Shown piece by piece: positions 43,968 through 54,546 of a stretch of DNA of 64,000 nt. The number at the start of each line of letters is the position of its first letter. Within the stretch, counting starts at the first letter, position 1. Both the position numbers and the translations under genes were made by a program. The stretch is from assembly GCA_018902385.1 (NCBI GenBank), contig JABSSW010000045.1:339717-403716 (forward strand). The letters are read 5' to 3'. The stretch comes from Physcia stellaris. Its lineage: Eukaryota > Ascomycota > Lecanoromycetes > Caliciales > Physciaceae. The notes under the pieces were generated by a model. The model searched no databases, was not told the DNA's origin, and was given only the letters and a program-made list of their open reading frames with translations.

Positions 43968-46448
43968 ATGTTCAATACAGACCATGCTCCTCGTCACCCC
44001 AAAGGGCCCAGCCGCCCAGGTACTCCTAATAACCGTCCTCGTCCACAATTGAAAGCCGAGCCATCACTAAGCCAGTCATCTTCGTCGGGGTGGGGCTGGC
44101 CTCGCCGTGTGTCCGTCGAGGTTGATCTCGAGGGAAAACGTCGTAAAGACTCCCATGATAATCCCAGAGAACCTAAAGCCGAGAATTTGGTCAAGGTAGG
44201 AAGTGCTAAAAGCATCGTACCTAACGAATCTTCGGAGCGAGTTGCGTCTACTCAAGAGGACAAAATGTCGGTGCAGAAGCGAACCCCTGAGTTGGGGACA
44301 CAGAATCCTGGAAACCCCCTTGAGCAAGAATATCAGGATCGAGGTTCCTCTGTTTCAGGCCATCATGATCCGTCTCAAAGACAGTCGCATGGTTTGCACA
44401 GTCCGAGCTTCGCCCGTAGTGATGCCTCTCACCGCAGTCTTGGAGCTGTCACAGCTGACGAGTACCCAGCGTCTGAGTCTTCTCGATCGCAGCCTGCATC
44501 GGTCAACCAAACCGATACTGAATCTCCCAATTCGGAGAAAACGACGCAGCTGTCACACACAGATAGCAATGATCAGACCACTGAGCCTGAGGGTACGCCA
44601 CGAGAGGAAAACAATCAAACCCACTCTTCAGATCAATTGCACAGGAATCAGCCAGTTGCAAGGAATAACCAGGTCAAAGATCTTAAAGACCAGAGTTTCA
44701 AGAACAAGAATGGGCCTCCTCCAACCGATATTAGGACTGAGGCAAAGTATGAATCCGATAACCGTTCATCGAGATTTGACTCCAAGGGGAGCAAAAGGTC
44801 ATCCGTGTCCATTAGCGGAAGCAAACCTCCTGGTTCGTTTCCCGGCGCTGATAGTTCGTCCGAGGAACCATCTGCCGCACGTGAGGAGAAGCACGATGCT
44901 AGCCAACCAGCAATAGCGCCTCAAGCATCGGATGATAACCACGAAAGGGACCCTGCAGGTGCTGAGATCAAGACTAGCAGCAATACTCATTCGCCTTTCA
45001 AACCAGGGAGTCCAAAAGAGCCTAGCAGTGATTTGAAAAAGTCCTCTAATGATCAGTCTCAAAAGGGTGCAACGGCTGAGCAAAATAATAAAAGTATGGC
45101 AGAGCCAGCAAGTACAGACAACGAGAGCAGCGAACCTCACGTGAAATTCAAAGGAGACAATGCACACCAGCACGCAACTGAGCCTGCAGCATTGCCGCAT
45201 GACACTCACGAGACCACTCAGAATCATCTGCATAATACAGATCCTGAGCAAATTTCAGCCGATCCTACAAAACGGACTGTCGAAGAGGCGGATACACCAC
45301 CGAGCGCGGCCGCCCCCTCGAAACCAAATCAGATACGACGCTCAAGCAGAGATTCTCTACGAACCAGAAGCAGGAAACCTTCGGTTTACATCCCTTTATC
45401 GAAAGTGGCAGAAGCCAAAGGAAAGATAGAATCTGCAAATGTACAGCCGCCGCGTTCAGGAATCATTGTCAACGGGGAGGAGGCGCTAAATCCGGAAAAT
45501 ACTACGGAATCTGGGGAAAAAGGTTCAGACTTACATGAAGCGAGAGAAGACAAAATAGAAAAAGCCACCTTTCTAGATTACGGAGATTTACTTCGTGATT
45601 CTCCAACTGACCACAAGGAGCTGGAATCAAAGCCTCTAGTATCTGAGGACAAGGGTACCGAGAGCGTGCCCAAGGATGTAGAGCCTGTCCGCAAGGTCGA
45701 TTTTGCTGACCAGCAGGCCAGCGTCACCCCATCACCTAAGAGTGAAGTTTCGCAGGAAGATGCTATGAGCAGGCGTGGTAGCGTTATACGAAAGCAACCG
45801 ACTCTGGAGGGTGCCAATCAGCGCATAGGTATCCCAGACGATCTGCTAGGTCTGGACTCGCCTGTCAAAAAAAGCAACAGCTCACGGCGATCAACCAAGA
45901 TGTCCCTTCCACCCCCAAGGATCTTTGTACAGAGCCCTAGCTCGGCTTCAGAATTACCGGAGCCACTACCTACGCCAGCGGTTCCTAGTCACCCGGACGA
46001 GTACAAGGTCAAGACTCGATCTGGTACCATCATATCTGTTGAGCACACAGTGCACGGGGCGGCAGACAAGTTGTCACAATCTCCGCCAAAAAAGCGAAAA
46101 CTCTATCTTCGGAAGGTCAGGAATTTGGCCGCTCGCAAGGTATTTCTTAATGCTACCCTTGGCCGGCAGATGGGAGGTCGAACAAAGCAAAGGTTGCGAC
46201 AGCTTGCGAGAGGCGAGAAAATTCCTAGCTCGCCAATCCCAGCTCAAGAAAACGCTCCCGACCTCCCACCTTTGAGAAAGCGAAAGTCTTTCATTAGGAA
46301 GGCAAGAAATTTGGCAGCCAGGCAGGCATTCCTAGACGCAACTCTGGGACGACAAGTTGCAGCGGAGACAAAGCCAGTGCTGAGGCGTATGGCCAATGGG
46401 GAAATGGTCGTGGTGGAGGAGGGTCATAGCGTTGATGTAAAGCGTTGA
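43968..46448 (+). CDS. Large disordered protein with a duplicated basic C-terminal module
   Basis: From the ATG at 43968 the frame encodes 826 residues. It stays open further up to an ATG at 43713, but that would start only 50 bp from the divergent SRRM1-like start codon, and the extra 85 residues have a different composition. I therefore prefer 43968. Most of the protein is Ser, Glu, Lys, Asn and Pro-rich and probably disordered. Near the C-terminus two copies of an approximately 45-residue basic module occur about 185 nt apart (R-N-L-A-A-R...F-L...A-T-L-G-R-Q), each preceded by a K-R-K cluster. No known domain is recognised. The modules could bind nucleic acid or an acidic surface, but this is a guess. 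No introns are needed. Confidence 0.75.
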   Translation: MFNTDHAPRHPKGPSRPGTPNNRPRPQLKAEPSLSQSSSSGWGWPRRVSVEVDLEGKRRKDSHDNPREPKAENLVKVGSAKSIVPNESSERVASTQEDKMSVQKRTPELGTQNPGNPLEQEYQDRGSSVSGHHDPSQRQSHGLHSPSFARSDASHRSLGAVTADEYPASESSRSQPASVNQTDTESPNSEKTTQLSHTDSNDQTTEPEGTPREENNQTHSSDQLHRNQPVARNNQVKDLKDQSFKNKNGPPPTDIRTEAKYESDNRSSRFDSKGSKRSSVSISGSKPPGSFPGADSSSEEPSAAREEKHDASQPAIAPQASDDNHERDPAGAEIKTSSNTHSPFKPGSPKEPSSDLKKSSNDQSQKGATAEQNNKSMAEPASTDNESSEPHVKFKGDNAHQHATEPAALPHDTHETTQNHLHNTDPEQISADPTKRTVEEADTPPSAAAPSKPNQIRRSSRDSLRTRSRKPSVYIPLSKVAEAKGKIESANVQPPRSGIIVNGEEALNPENTTESGEKGSDLHEAREDKIEKATFLDYGDLLRDSPTDHKELESKPLVSEDKGTESVPKDVEPVRKVDFADQQASVTPSPKSEVSQEDAMSRRGSVIRKQPTLEGANQRIGIPDDLLGLDSPVKKSNSSRRSTKMSLPPPRIFVQSPSSASELPEPLPTPAVPSHPDEYKVKTRSGTIISVEHTVHGAADKLSQSPPKKRKLYLRKVRNLAARKVFLNATLGRQMGGRTKQRLRQLARGEKIPSSPIPAQENAPDLPPLRKRKSFIRKARNLAARQAFLDATLGRQVAAETKPVLRRMANGEMVVVEEGHSVDVKR

Positions 46449-46784
46449 TTGGAATACTCTTGTTGGTGTCATCTTGCTGGCTGAGATTGTTTATGGCTGA
46501 CTTTCGAGTATGGCGCTCGGCCTTTGGTGATGTTCAGAAATCCATCGATGAGGGTGGTCTGTACTCTGTGGCTTTCCTTTCTTTTGTTATTAGGATTGGA
46601 ATGAGTCGCCGTATTCTTATCGAGCAGGCAGCCTATTCTTATAATTCCATAGCCATAACCTAAGGAAATTGACTCAGTAAGCTCCAAATCAGTGTAACTC
46701 TTGCTGTATTTGATAGTCCTTGTCGTCGAGCCCTAGAACTCCGGCAGCGATCATCATCACCAATCCAGAGCCTCAAGCATCCCC
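46449..46784. other. Intergenic between convergent genes
   Basis: About 335 bp separating two stops. Both 3' UTRs; nothing else seen. Confidence 0.4.
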
Positions 46785-47162
46785 TCAACCCCTTTCCCTC
46801 TTTCTCAAATCATCCAGCACCCTTTGGACATCTCTCCTCGCCTGCACAAGCCGATCGTCCAGCCCCTGCGCATGCTTGACCTTAACCCCGTAATGCAACT
46901 CCAGCAGATCAGTAGCGCGCTGCATATCTGGATCTTCGGCTGCAGATTCTTGGGATACCAGCTTTGGCTTTGCGGCCGGAGAACTGGTGGTTTGGGATTC
47001 GGAGGAGGGTGTGCGTGCGTTTACTAGGTTGAGGGCTGCGGAGTGGTCCTGTTGTGCGGGGAGGGTGGGGTGGTTAGATTAAGGTGCAGCGAGAGGAGAG
47101 GTGGGCATGCATACGCAGACTTGTAGGGAATTTAGATCGGAGAGGATGGATGCTATTTGCAT
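46785..47162 (-). CDS. Small spliced protein, 103 residues, unknown function
   Basis: Two exons, 47162-47115 and 47048-46785 (66-nt intron, GTATGC to ACAACAG, phase 0), give a 103-residue protein. Neither exon is obvious alone: the second has no early ATG. The joined sequence reads as a compact helical protein. It opens with M-Q-I-A-S-I-L-S-D-L-N-S-L-Q, has a Ser/Pro-rich middle, and ends with a helix containing L-L-E-L-H-Y-G-V-K-V-K and D-D-R-L-V-Q-A-R-R-D-V. The heptad-like Leu/Val spacing suggests a coiled-coil subunit of some complex. I recognise no family with confidence. It is divergent from the FAH-family gene 260 bp away. Support comes from the in-phase splice and the amphipathic pattern on both sides of it. 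Confidence 0.65.
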
Positions 47163-47423
47163 GGTTGCGGGTGGGAGTCATTGGAGATGTGGAGGAATAG
47201 ATCTAAGTTGGAGGGAGGTCAATATGACTTGGTATGTCGACAGTCAGGAAGGGGCTGTAGATCTAAAAAGAGAATGAAGCCGAGTTCAACCGTCGTCTAC
47301 CGCCCGATATCTCAGAACAATTCCTCGAACCTTGAGACTTATTTCTTTGCAGCGCTCGTTTGCTTCTATTACATAATCATACCCAGTCACCCCAACTAAG
47401 CCCACGGCGAAAGCTTCTCTAGC

Positions 47424-48274
47424 ATGGCCTCCATCAAAGCCAATTGCCGCAAAGTCGTCTGCATAGGGCGCAACTATGCGTAGGTGGCCCATCACCCCAA
47501 TTGCCTGCTTCTTAAAGTCACTCATCCTTACTGACATCTCAAGCTTCTCCGAAGCGATCACATCCAAGAGCTCAACAGCGCCCGCCCCAAAAGACCATTT
47601 TTCTTCCTGAAGCCTCCGTCCTCCATCCTACCACCGAACAGCGGTCCGGTGTTGCGCCCGAAAGGCGTGGATCTGCATTATGAAGCCGAGTTGGCGCTGA
47701 TCATGGGAAGGGAGGTGAGAGACTTGAGAGAGGATGACGAAGAGGGGGCTATGGGGGCCATTGAATGTGCGCCGGCCCATTCCCAGTCCAAGATTCGATC
47801 CGCGCCGGAGATATCGTAGGCGTGGAAACTGATCGCTCGAGAGCAGCCTATGCAATGAGCATTGACCTCACGGCGCGCAATGTGCAGAACGAGGCTAAGA
47901 AGAAAGGGCTTCCGTGGACGATTGCTAAGGGGTTTGATACCTTCCTTCCCATCTCGGCATCTATCCCGAAAGCTAGGATACCGGATCCACATGATGTGGA
48001 GGTGTTCTTGAAAGTGAACGGGGAGACGAAGCAGGATGACAGCACCAAGCTGATGTTATTTCGGATCCCGAGGCTGCTGAGTGATATCAGCCAGGTCATG
48101 ACGCTAGAGAAGGGAGACATGGTACTGACAGGGACGCCGAAAGGGGTAGGAAGCGTGCAAGTTGGCGATAGGATGAGTGTGGGGCTTAGGGTGGGCGGAA
48201 AGGAGGTGGAGGAGGGTAAGATCGAGGTAGAAGTTGCGGAGAAAGGAGGTCTTTATGTATATGAAGAGACTTAA
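47424..48274 (+). CDS. Fumarylacetoacetate hydrolase family protein (FAHD1/acylpyruvase-like)
   Basis: Three exons, 47424-47479, 47555-47766 and 47847-48274, give 231 residues, typical of FAHD1-type acylpyruvases/oxaloacetate decarboxylases rather than the longer tyrosine-pathway FAH. The start I-G-R-N-Y-A-D-H matches the family, and the metal-binding acidic residues are Glu62, Glu64 (HYEAEL) and Asp96 (SIDLTARN). The KGFDTFLP and LTGTPKGVG motifs complete the active site. The enzyme class cleaves acylpyruvates or decarboxylates oxaloacetate with Mg2+, usually in mitochondria. No clear presequence is seen here. The second acceptor (GAGAGCAG) was chosen because it restores the A-I-E-S-Y-A-M segment. 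Confidence 0.92.
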
Positions 48275-48465
48275 GGTCGAATTTTGCAAGAACGAATTAG
48301 CCCTCAGCTTTATATCTCAATACGCCAAAAAAACAATGTCTGGAAGAGCTTCCAGCCAATCTCTTCCTCCAAATGTCTTCAAGCCAAAGCCCGTACGACG
48401 CTAATTAGCACAGCAATTCCTCCATTGGTGAGTATTAGAATCGCGAGATACTCCCAGCTCTCAGT

Positions 48466-49050
48466 TTACCAATTCTTTCTTCTTCTACGTGTCTTCCTTT
48501 GAACCCTTGATTTTGGGGCTGATCGTTGCGCTTCACGCTCTGACTCCTCTTCTCCTTCTCCTTCTGCTTCGGCCATGCCTGCTGCTTCTGCCGCCCAACG
48601 CCTTGCCAGCCCTCCCACTCCTTGGGGTTCGAATTCTGCTTGGCAAATTGCCGTAACCTGTTGTTTCGCGGTCTTCAAAGTCCAGGCCGTGTGGTTCAAT
48701 CTCTCCACAAGCATGCTTCTCTGATCGGCATCATCCATATCATTGATGAAATCGTTAACCAGTTTTTTCTCAACGTCTCGGAGTATAGCTTCGATCGTAT
48801 CTCCACGCATGATCATATATTCGGCAAGTTCAAGAAAGCCTTGAGGCTCGCAGTCGTCTCTTCGCCGCAGATCTGGGGCATAGGCACGTGCTCTGTCTGA
48901 ACGACGTCTGATAGCTGATGACTCGTTACGTGGTAGAGCAGGCTGGGTCTCATCCATCTGCATTGGGGACGGAACTGCCCCGTCTAATGATCCATTAGCC
49001 AAGACGCCATAAGGGAATAAGCAGTAGAACAAAATTACAGGACTGATCAT
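48466..49050 (-). CDS. Small secreted-type hypothetical protein
   Basis: The frame is open to 49074, but starting at the ATG at 49050 gives a clean hydrophobic N-terminus (M-I-S-P-V-I-L-F-Y-C-L-F-P-Y-G-V-L-A) followed by small residues, i.e. a signal peptide, and a 194-residue product. The middle holds two cysteines about 65 residues apart flanking a helical region (about 75-150) that looks folded. The C-terminus is Glu-rich then very Arg/Lys-rich. The family is unknown; a small secreted protein is the most economical reading. The basic tail would be unusual for an apoplastic effector. It sits just downstream of another uncharacterised gene on the same strand, and the two could be one spliced gene. 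Confidence 0.5.
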   Translation of the reverse strand: MISPVILFYCLFPYGVLANGSLDGAVPSPMQMDETQPALPRNESSAIRRRSDRARAYAPDLRRRDDCEPQGFLELAEYMIMRGDTIEAILRDVEKKLVNDFINDMDDADQRSMLVERLNHTAWTLKTAKQQVTAICQAEFEPQGVGGLARRWAAEAAGMAEAEGEGEEESEREAQRSAPKSRVQRKTRRRRKNW

Positions 49051-49235
49051 GTGGACCCGCACGAGAATTTCCATCTGAGCTCTGACTTGTACCTAATCCA
49101 TCTGATGGCATTGAGGAATGACCTAGAGTATTGTGCTGGCCAGCTGCGTGGGTCGGCATCGCTGACGCTGCGTTGATCACCGAATCGCGAGGGTCTAGTA
49201 AAGTCGTCAATAAGGCTTTCACTGACTGGTTGAAT

Positions 49236-49736
49236 TCAATTGCAATTCACCTTTGTTGTGCGTATTTGGAGTCGAATTTTCAACTTGAGATTTGCCCCTT
49301 TCGACCGCACGAAGAAGGGCTTCCAGTTTTTCTCCACGGTAGAAAAGCGTCGGTTGGTCTTATTGAACTCAACATTACAATGTGTCTCTACCGTACCAAC
49401 GGCATCTGAAAGCCGATGCAGATCCTCTCGAATGACCTTAGTCCTATCATGTACTTCAGAATGGCTGACGCTTTGATCTCTGATCTGCTCCTCAAGTAAT
49501 TCGATCCGAGCGGTAGCCCCAGAAAACTGCTCCTCAAGTATCCCGGTTCGAGCGATCGCTTCAGTGTTGCGAGCGGTAGCCTGAGAAAGCTGCTGCATGT
49601 GGTGGAGATGCTCGTTGTGAAAAACGCGAAGCTGTTGTGCCCATATAAGCCATTCTGGGCCTGGATCCTCTGGCCTCGGATCAGTGGTTAATAGATTGTT
49701 ACGGAAGTCGAGATTAGCGTGCGAATCATGAGCCAT
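49236..49736 (-). CDS. Coiled-coil hypothetical protein, 3' end uncertain
   Basis: From the ATG at 49736 the frame encodes 166 residues. The N-terminal part is polar with a Pro-rich stretch. From about residue 45 to 130 it is a long amphipathic helix with an internal imperfect repeat (ILEEQFSGATARIELLEEQI), i.e. a coiled coil. The simple stop at 49236 may not be real. Splicing from a GTGCGG donor near 49310 to an acceptor near 49222 would keep phase and add a Ser/His-rich tail ending near 48995. No family recognised. In several fungi similar short coiled-coil proteins occur in lineage-specific sets. Confidence 0.5.
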   Translation of the reverse strand: MAHDSHANLDFRNNLLTTDPRPEDPGPEWLIWAQQLRVFHNEHLHHMQQLSQATARNTEAIARTGILEEQFSGATARIELLEEQIRDQSVSHSEVHDRTKVIREDLHRLSDAVGTVETHCNVEFNKTNRRFSTVEKNWKPFFVRSKGANLKLKIRLQIRTTKVNCN

Positions 49737-50333
49737 TAAAGGTATAGAAATATGCAAAGAGACAAGCTGGGATGGGAGAAGGCAGGGATGAAAATGCTGT
49801 AGATAGCTACTTGATGTGAATACATGAAGTGTAAAGAGAGCAATGGTGAAGGGGATAGATGATTTCCTTTCGATCCGAGGTAGCCCTTGACCTTATGCCG
49901 ACGTCATGCTATCATGTTCACGGCAAGGCAACGTTGAAGAAATTCTATGCATGCATTTGACCGATCTATTTTGGTATTGAAAAGGTACATTACCGCCATT
50001 GTGGGCGAAACTTGCTTCAAGATCGTGAGATCTAATTGCACCATCTCGCCCATTTATCCTTAAAGCAACCCAGGGCACGACTCCTGAGCATGCGAGGACT
50101 AAGCGTGACTTTTCGGGGAGCATGACAAGCCATTGCGGCCAAAGGAAAAATACCAGCTCATGCCGGAAAACAACAGTTTGCATCAGATTTCTTGCGTCAA
50201 ATTCTCCTCTCCACCGAAGCCTCTAGGCCCAGTAGATCAATTCTATCTTTTAGAAAGCTCGAAAGCCGGGTCAATCGTCGGAGTAAACACCTGGATGCCG
50301 TTAATGACACCAAGGTATCGTTTGGGTGTAAGT
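49737..50333. other. Intergenic
   Basis: About 600 bp between the coiled-coil gene start and the eIF4A stop. The frames listed across 50133-50480 run antisense to the eIF4A end and are not supported. Confidence 0.4.
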
Positions 50334-51842
50334 CTAAATCAGGTCTATGGAAGTGTCAGTATGCATGTGACGTTATTATCCGACGATTTGGCTTACCGGC
50401 AACATTCATTGGCATCTCTTCAATTTGAGTGCTGTAGAATTGTTCAATCTCTCGCATCATTCGTACGTCGTCAGCCGTAACAAAGTTGATAGCGACACCC
50501 TTTCGCCCAAAGCGACCACCTCGACCGATCCGATGGATGTAATTCTCACGATTGGCAGGCAAGTCGTAATTGATGACCAAGGATACTTGCTGGACATCGA
50601 TACCACGGGCCAAAAGATCGGTGGCGATCAATACACGGGAAGATCCTGAGCGGAACTCCTTCATGATCAAGTCGCGCTGACCTTGATCCATGTCCCCGTG
50701 CATTGCAGACACCGTAAAGTCACGAGCAGTCAGCTTGTCGGTAAGCCAGTCAACCTTTCTACGGGTGTTGCAGAAGATGACGGCTTGAGTGATGGTCACG
50801 GTCTCGTACAAGTCCGACAGAGTGTCCAGCTTCCACTCTTCTTTCTCTACAGCAATGTAGAATTGTTTGATACCCTCAAGGGTAAGCTCGGCCTTCTTGA
50901 CTAGGATACGAACAGGGTCACGCATGAATTTGGTGGTGACCTCGAGGACATCTTGCGGCATGGTTGCAGATAGCAATACAACCTGGGTGGACTGGGGCAG
51001 CAGCTGGAAGATGTCGTAGATTTGTTCGGTGAAACCGCGCTACAAACCATATTAGCCTTGGATTAGCCGAGAGAAAATCAATCATTCAGCTTACAGAAAG
51101 CATCTCATCGGCCTCGTCGAGGACGAACATCTTCATGGAGTCGGTCTTGAGCACACGGCGCTGAATCATGTCTTGAACACGACCAGGAGTACCGACAACG
51201 ACTTGGGGGCCATCCTGAAGCGCCTTCATGTCATCGCGTACGCTTGTTCCTCCAATACAGGCGTGGCATTCCACGTTCATGAAGTCACCGATAGCCACAA
51301 CGACTTTCTGAATTTGCTGTGCAAGCTCGCGGGTTGGCGCTAGAATCAGCGCTTGACATGCCTTGACATTGGGATCGAGTTTCTGAAGAACTGAAATAGA
51401 GAAGGTTGCGGTTTTGCCAGTGCCGGACTGCGCCTGAGCAATGACATCGGAGCCTGCGGTTTTGGTTGAGCATCGAGCGCATCAAGTGTGTGGTGCCAAA
51501 CATCATGGAATTTACCTTTGATCACAGGCATGATGGCGCGCTGCTGAATAGCAGAAGGACGCTCGAAACCATATGCATATACACCTGAATACAGTTATTA
51601 TCTTGCACCCGTTGCAGGCGCATTTTGCCCCAAGTACCTCGTAATAGCTCGCTCTTCAGCGACATTGAATCGAAGGAGTCCGTAACCTCGTCATAGTTGG
51701 ATTCGATCTGAGCTATTAAGCATAAGAATCAGCCGATATTCACGGCCATATGATAGACACGGGGCTTTAATGCGCCCCGGCTCTGAAGGGAGTTGTACAT
51801 ACTCTCTGGGATCTCCTCAAGACCCTTGTCTGTAGAAGCCAT
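50334..51842 (-). CDS. TIF1: Translation initiation factor eIF4A, DEAD-box RNA helicase
   Basis: Six exons: 51842-51803, 51712-51638, 51584-51516, 51453-51095, 51039-50397 and 50344-50334. They join in phase to 398 residues, exactly the eIF4A size. The final coding exon is only 11 nt and supplies D-L-I-stop; without it a false tail is read. Motifs in order are FERPSAIQQ (Q motif), AQSGTGKT (Walker A, about 69-76), [12 protein letters not shown] at 174-177, SAT, a VIFCNTRRK segment, RGIDVQQV and [13 protein letters not shown]. It is the ATP-dependent RNA helicase of the cap-binding eIF4F complex, unwinding 5' UTR structure in the cytosol. The related FAL1/eIF4A3 is excluded by the C-terminus and by the overall eIF4A pattern. 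Strong expression is expected, and the intron-rich 5' end is typical. Confidence 0.97.
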
Positions 51843-52353
51843 GATTACGAGTTGAGTTCTGGAAGATCACGACCGAAAGGACCGTGATCTACTGTAAATC
51901 TTGAAGATATTGTAGTGGGGTTGAGATTTTCTCAGGTAAGGCTGCTGTGAGCTTTCACCTGGCTATTGTGGAAGTAGTTGGTTTTGGAAGAAATATCAGA
52001 ATGCTCTGGATGAGCAGTTTTCTGATATTTGTGGGAAGTTTTTGTGGTTTTGTTGTTTGCTTGAATAAAGCCGAGTTGAATAGGAAGGCGGAGTAGAAAT
52101 ATTTCACGTCAAGGAATTTTTGCTGACGCTAGCAGCGGCTCGCCTTGTGGGTGGCGTTAGACTTTAATTCACCACGTTACAGTAATTCCCTTCTTTTTCA
52201 TGGCTACTATGTCCTGTTTTCAACTTTGACTCGTAGTACAAAATAACCCTCTCACTTTTACACAATATTCAACAAATCGAAATTATGGGAAATTCGAGAT
52301 GACAAATCCGCTTTGAGAACAATGAAAAATTGACTCCTCCCAGTCTAGATGAT
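51843..52353. promoter_or_regulatory. Divergent region eIF4A / F-box-JmjC gene
   Basis: About 510 bp containing the eIF4A promoter and leader on the - strand and the promoter of the JmjC gene on the + strand. T-rich stretches occur near 52010-52060. No gene seen. Confidence 0.45.
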
Positions 52354-54471
52354 ATGGGCCACCTCTGGAACAAACTAAACAGTACCTTATGCCTACGTAC
52401 TATGTTAGAATACCGTGAGGGACTCGGACATGAGGATGAGGGTTTCCAATCTCAGGAGTCCACCTATCACAATTGCCAACATCAACAAATAAGCTCTATG
52501 ACTCAAAAAACGCCTCAAGATAAAAAAAGCCTCGATTATCAAGGATCTTCTGAGGCAGTCATTCCTTGCCATCCTGCGGGCATCAAGCCGAATGGGAACG
52601 TCTACGTAGCAAGGCATAATATCAAGAAAGCCGCTGGTCTCTTTTCCTATTTCGCTGATGAGCTTCTGATCCAAATTCTTGAGTTTTGCGAGCCTCTGTC
52701 ATTAATTCAGCTTGGCGCTACTTGCAAAGCGCTATGGGCATTCACTAGATTCGAGGACCTGTGGAGAACATATTTTGTAAAGTATTGCTCTCTTTTCAAG
52801 TCTATGCCCGAAAGCTTCCATTAATACATTGGGCCTTGACAACCTGCAAATACTGTTTATTGGTCAACTCATTCAAAACAGTATGACTGCTTCTCTGAGT
52901 GAGCACAGCCTTCCTGTCGCAGCCACTGATAGATACTTTACATCCAACAGAAGTCATGTGTGACTTGTATCTTTGGTTGAGCTGGAAAAGAGACCATCAA
53001 TGACTCATTCAGCTCTTCCCGTCTCGTCAATTCATGACTCACACTTGATGTAGTCCAGCACAAGCCCAATTTGCCACCGTTCCATGAGCGTTGGATATGC
53101 CAACAGGCAGAATGCTTGCTAACGGTTTTTTTCCCACGTAGATATTCTCATTCGAGCAAGGTTTGGAGAGGAAGTTGGCTTCATACAGTTCTAGATTTTC
53201 CTTTGAAGCAACCCCAGTCAAACGTCATATGCGACAACTTATTCTCAGATGTATTGCATCGCCCGTTTCTATGCTTGAGCACACCGCTCTCACCATTTTC
53301 CAAAGACATACCTCCCCAGAACGAAATCCCGCGGTTGGAAGACCTTAGTACCAGCCAATTCGCGGCTACTTGGGTCAATAAACCGTTTATCTTGACGAAT
53401 GACATCATAGAATGGCCCGTATGCAATTCATGGTCGTGGCAATCGTTCCGAGAACACTTCAACGAGGTGACTTTCACCGCCGAAGCAGTCAGTTGGACCC
53501 TTGACAGCTATCTTGACTATGCGTGCAAAAACCTAGACGAGAGTCCGCTGTATCTGTTCGATCATGCCTTCGCCGAGAAGATGGGTCTCAGAGTGGGCAA
53601 GCGCCCGGGCGACGGGGATTATTGGGTTCCTGAGTGCTTTGGGGAGGACTTTTTCTCGGTACTTGGTGACCAAAGACCCGACCATCGCTGGCTTATAGTC
53701 GGACCCGAGAGAAGTGGAAGCACCTTTCATAAAGACCCAAATGCCACAAGGTATGTAATAAGACGGACATCGTTACTATGGGTGTGAACTCATACCGTTT
53801 ATCGTAGTGCCTGGAACGCTGTTATCCGGGGTTTGAAATATTGGATAATGTTTCCCACTGCTCCCAACTTTCCACCTCCACCCGGGGTTTTTGTATCTGA
53901 GGATCAGAGCGAAGTTACAAGTCCTGTCAGCCTCACTGAATGGCTGCTAGGCTTCCATGCCGAAGCAAGGAAAACAAAAGGATGCTTGGAAGGTTTGTGT
54001 CACGAGGGTGAAGTAGTCCATGTACCGTCTGGTTGGTGGCATCTCGTCGTCAACCTAGAGCCAAGTATCGCAATTACCCAGAATTTCGTGCCGCGAGGAC
54101 ATCTTGCCGAAGTCTTAGATTTCTTGAAAAATAAACCAGGTCAGATCTCGGGATTCAAGAACGATGTAAAAGACCCATATAAGACTTTTGTTGACAGATT
54201 GCAAGAAGCCCATCCGGAGGCACTTCAGGAAGCATTGATTGAGCTGGACAAGCCGAATAAAAGAAAGAGAAAATGGGACGAGGTAGTCGGGTTCAGCACC
54301 AATGAAGGCGACCCACTCAGGCCAGGTTGCAACCAAAAGATAGGCCAAACGCAGCAGGCCAGATCCAAATCGTCTGACCAAGAGGACCCGCAAAGCAGAG
54401 CCCAACCCGCAGAAGCAAGCTTCAGCTTTGGATTTGGAGACGGCGAAGCTAGCGATGAAGACATACCATGA
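52354..54471 (+). CDS. F-box and JmjC-domain Fe(II)/2-oxoglutarate oxygenase
   Basis: Three exons, 52354-52781, 53142-53750 and 53808-54471, join to 566 residues. The first ATG of the frame is at 52354. An F-box (about 97-142, FADELLIQILEFCEPLSLIQLGATCKALW) precedes a cupin-type JmjC domain with iron ligands His339, Asp341 (F-H-K-D-P-N) and His424 (G-W-W-H). The second intron falls right after the HxD motif. The C-terminus is disordered, with a Lys-rich KRKRKW segment and an acidic end. The JMJD6-like branch includes lysyl hydroxylases and arginine or histone demethylases. The F-box suggests an SCF ubiquitin ligase link. The substrate is unknown. The first intron, at 360 nt, is several times longer than others in the window and may hide a small extra exon. 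Confidence 0.88.
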
Positions 54472-54546
54472 ACTCTCCGAAGAAGGGACTGAATCAATGA
54501 GCAAAAAGTACAAAGTCATTATGACTACAATGCTTGAGATGAAAAA

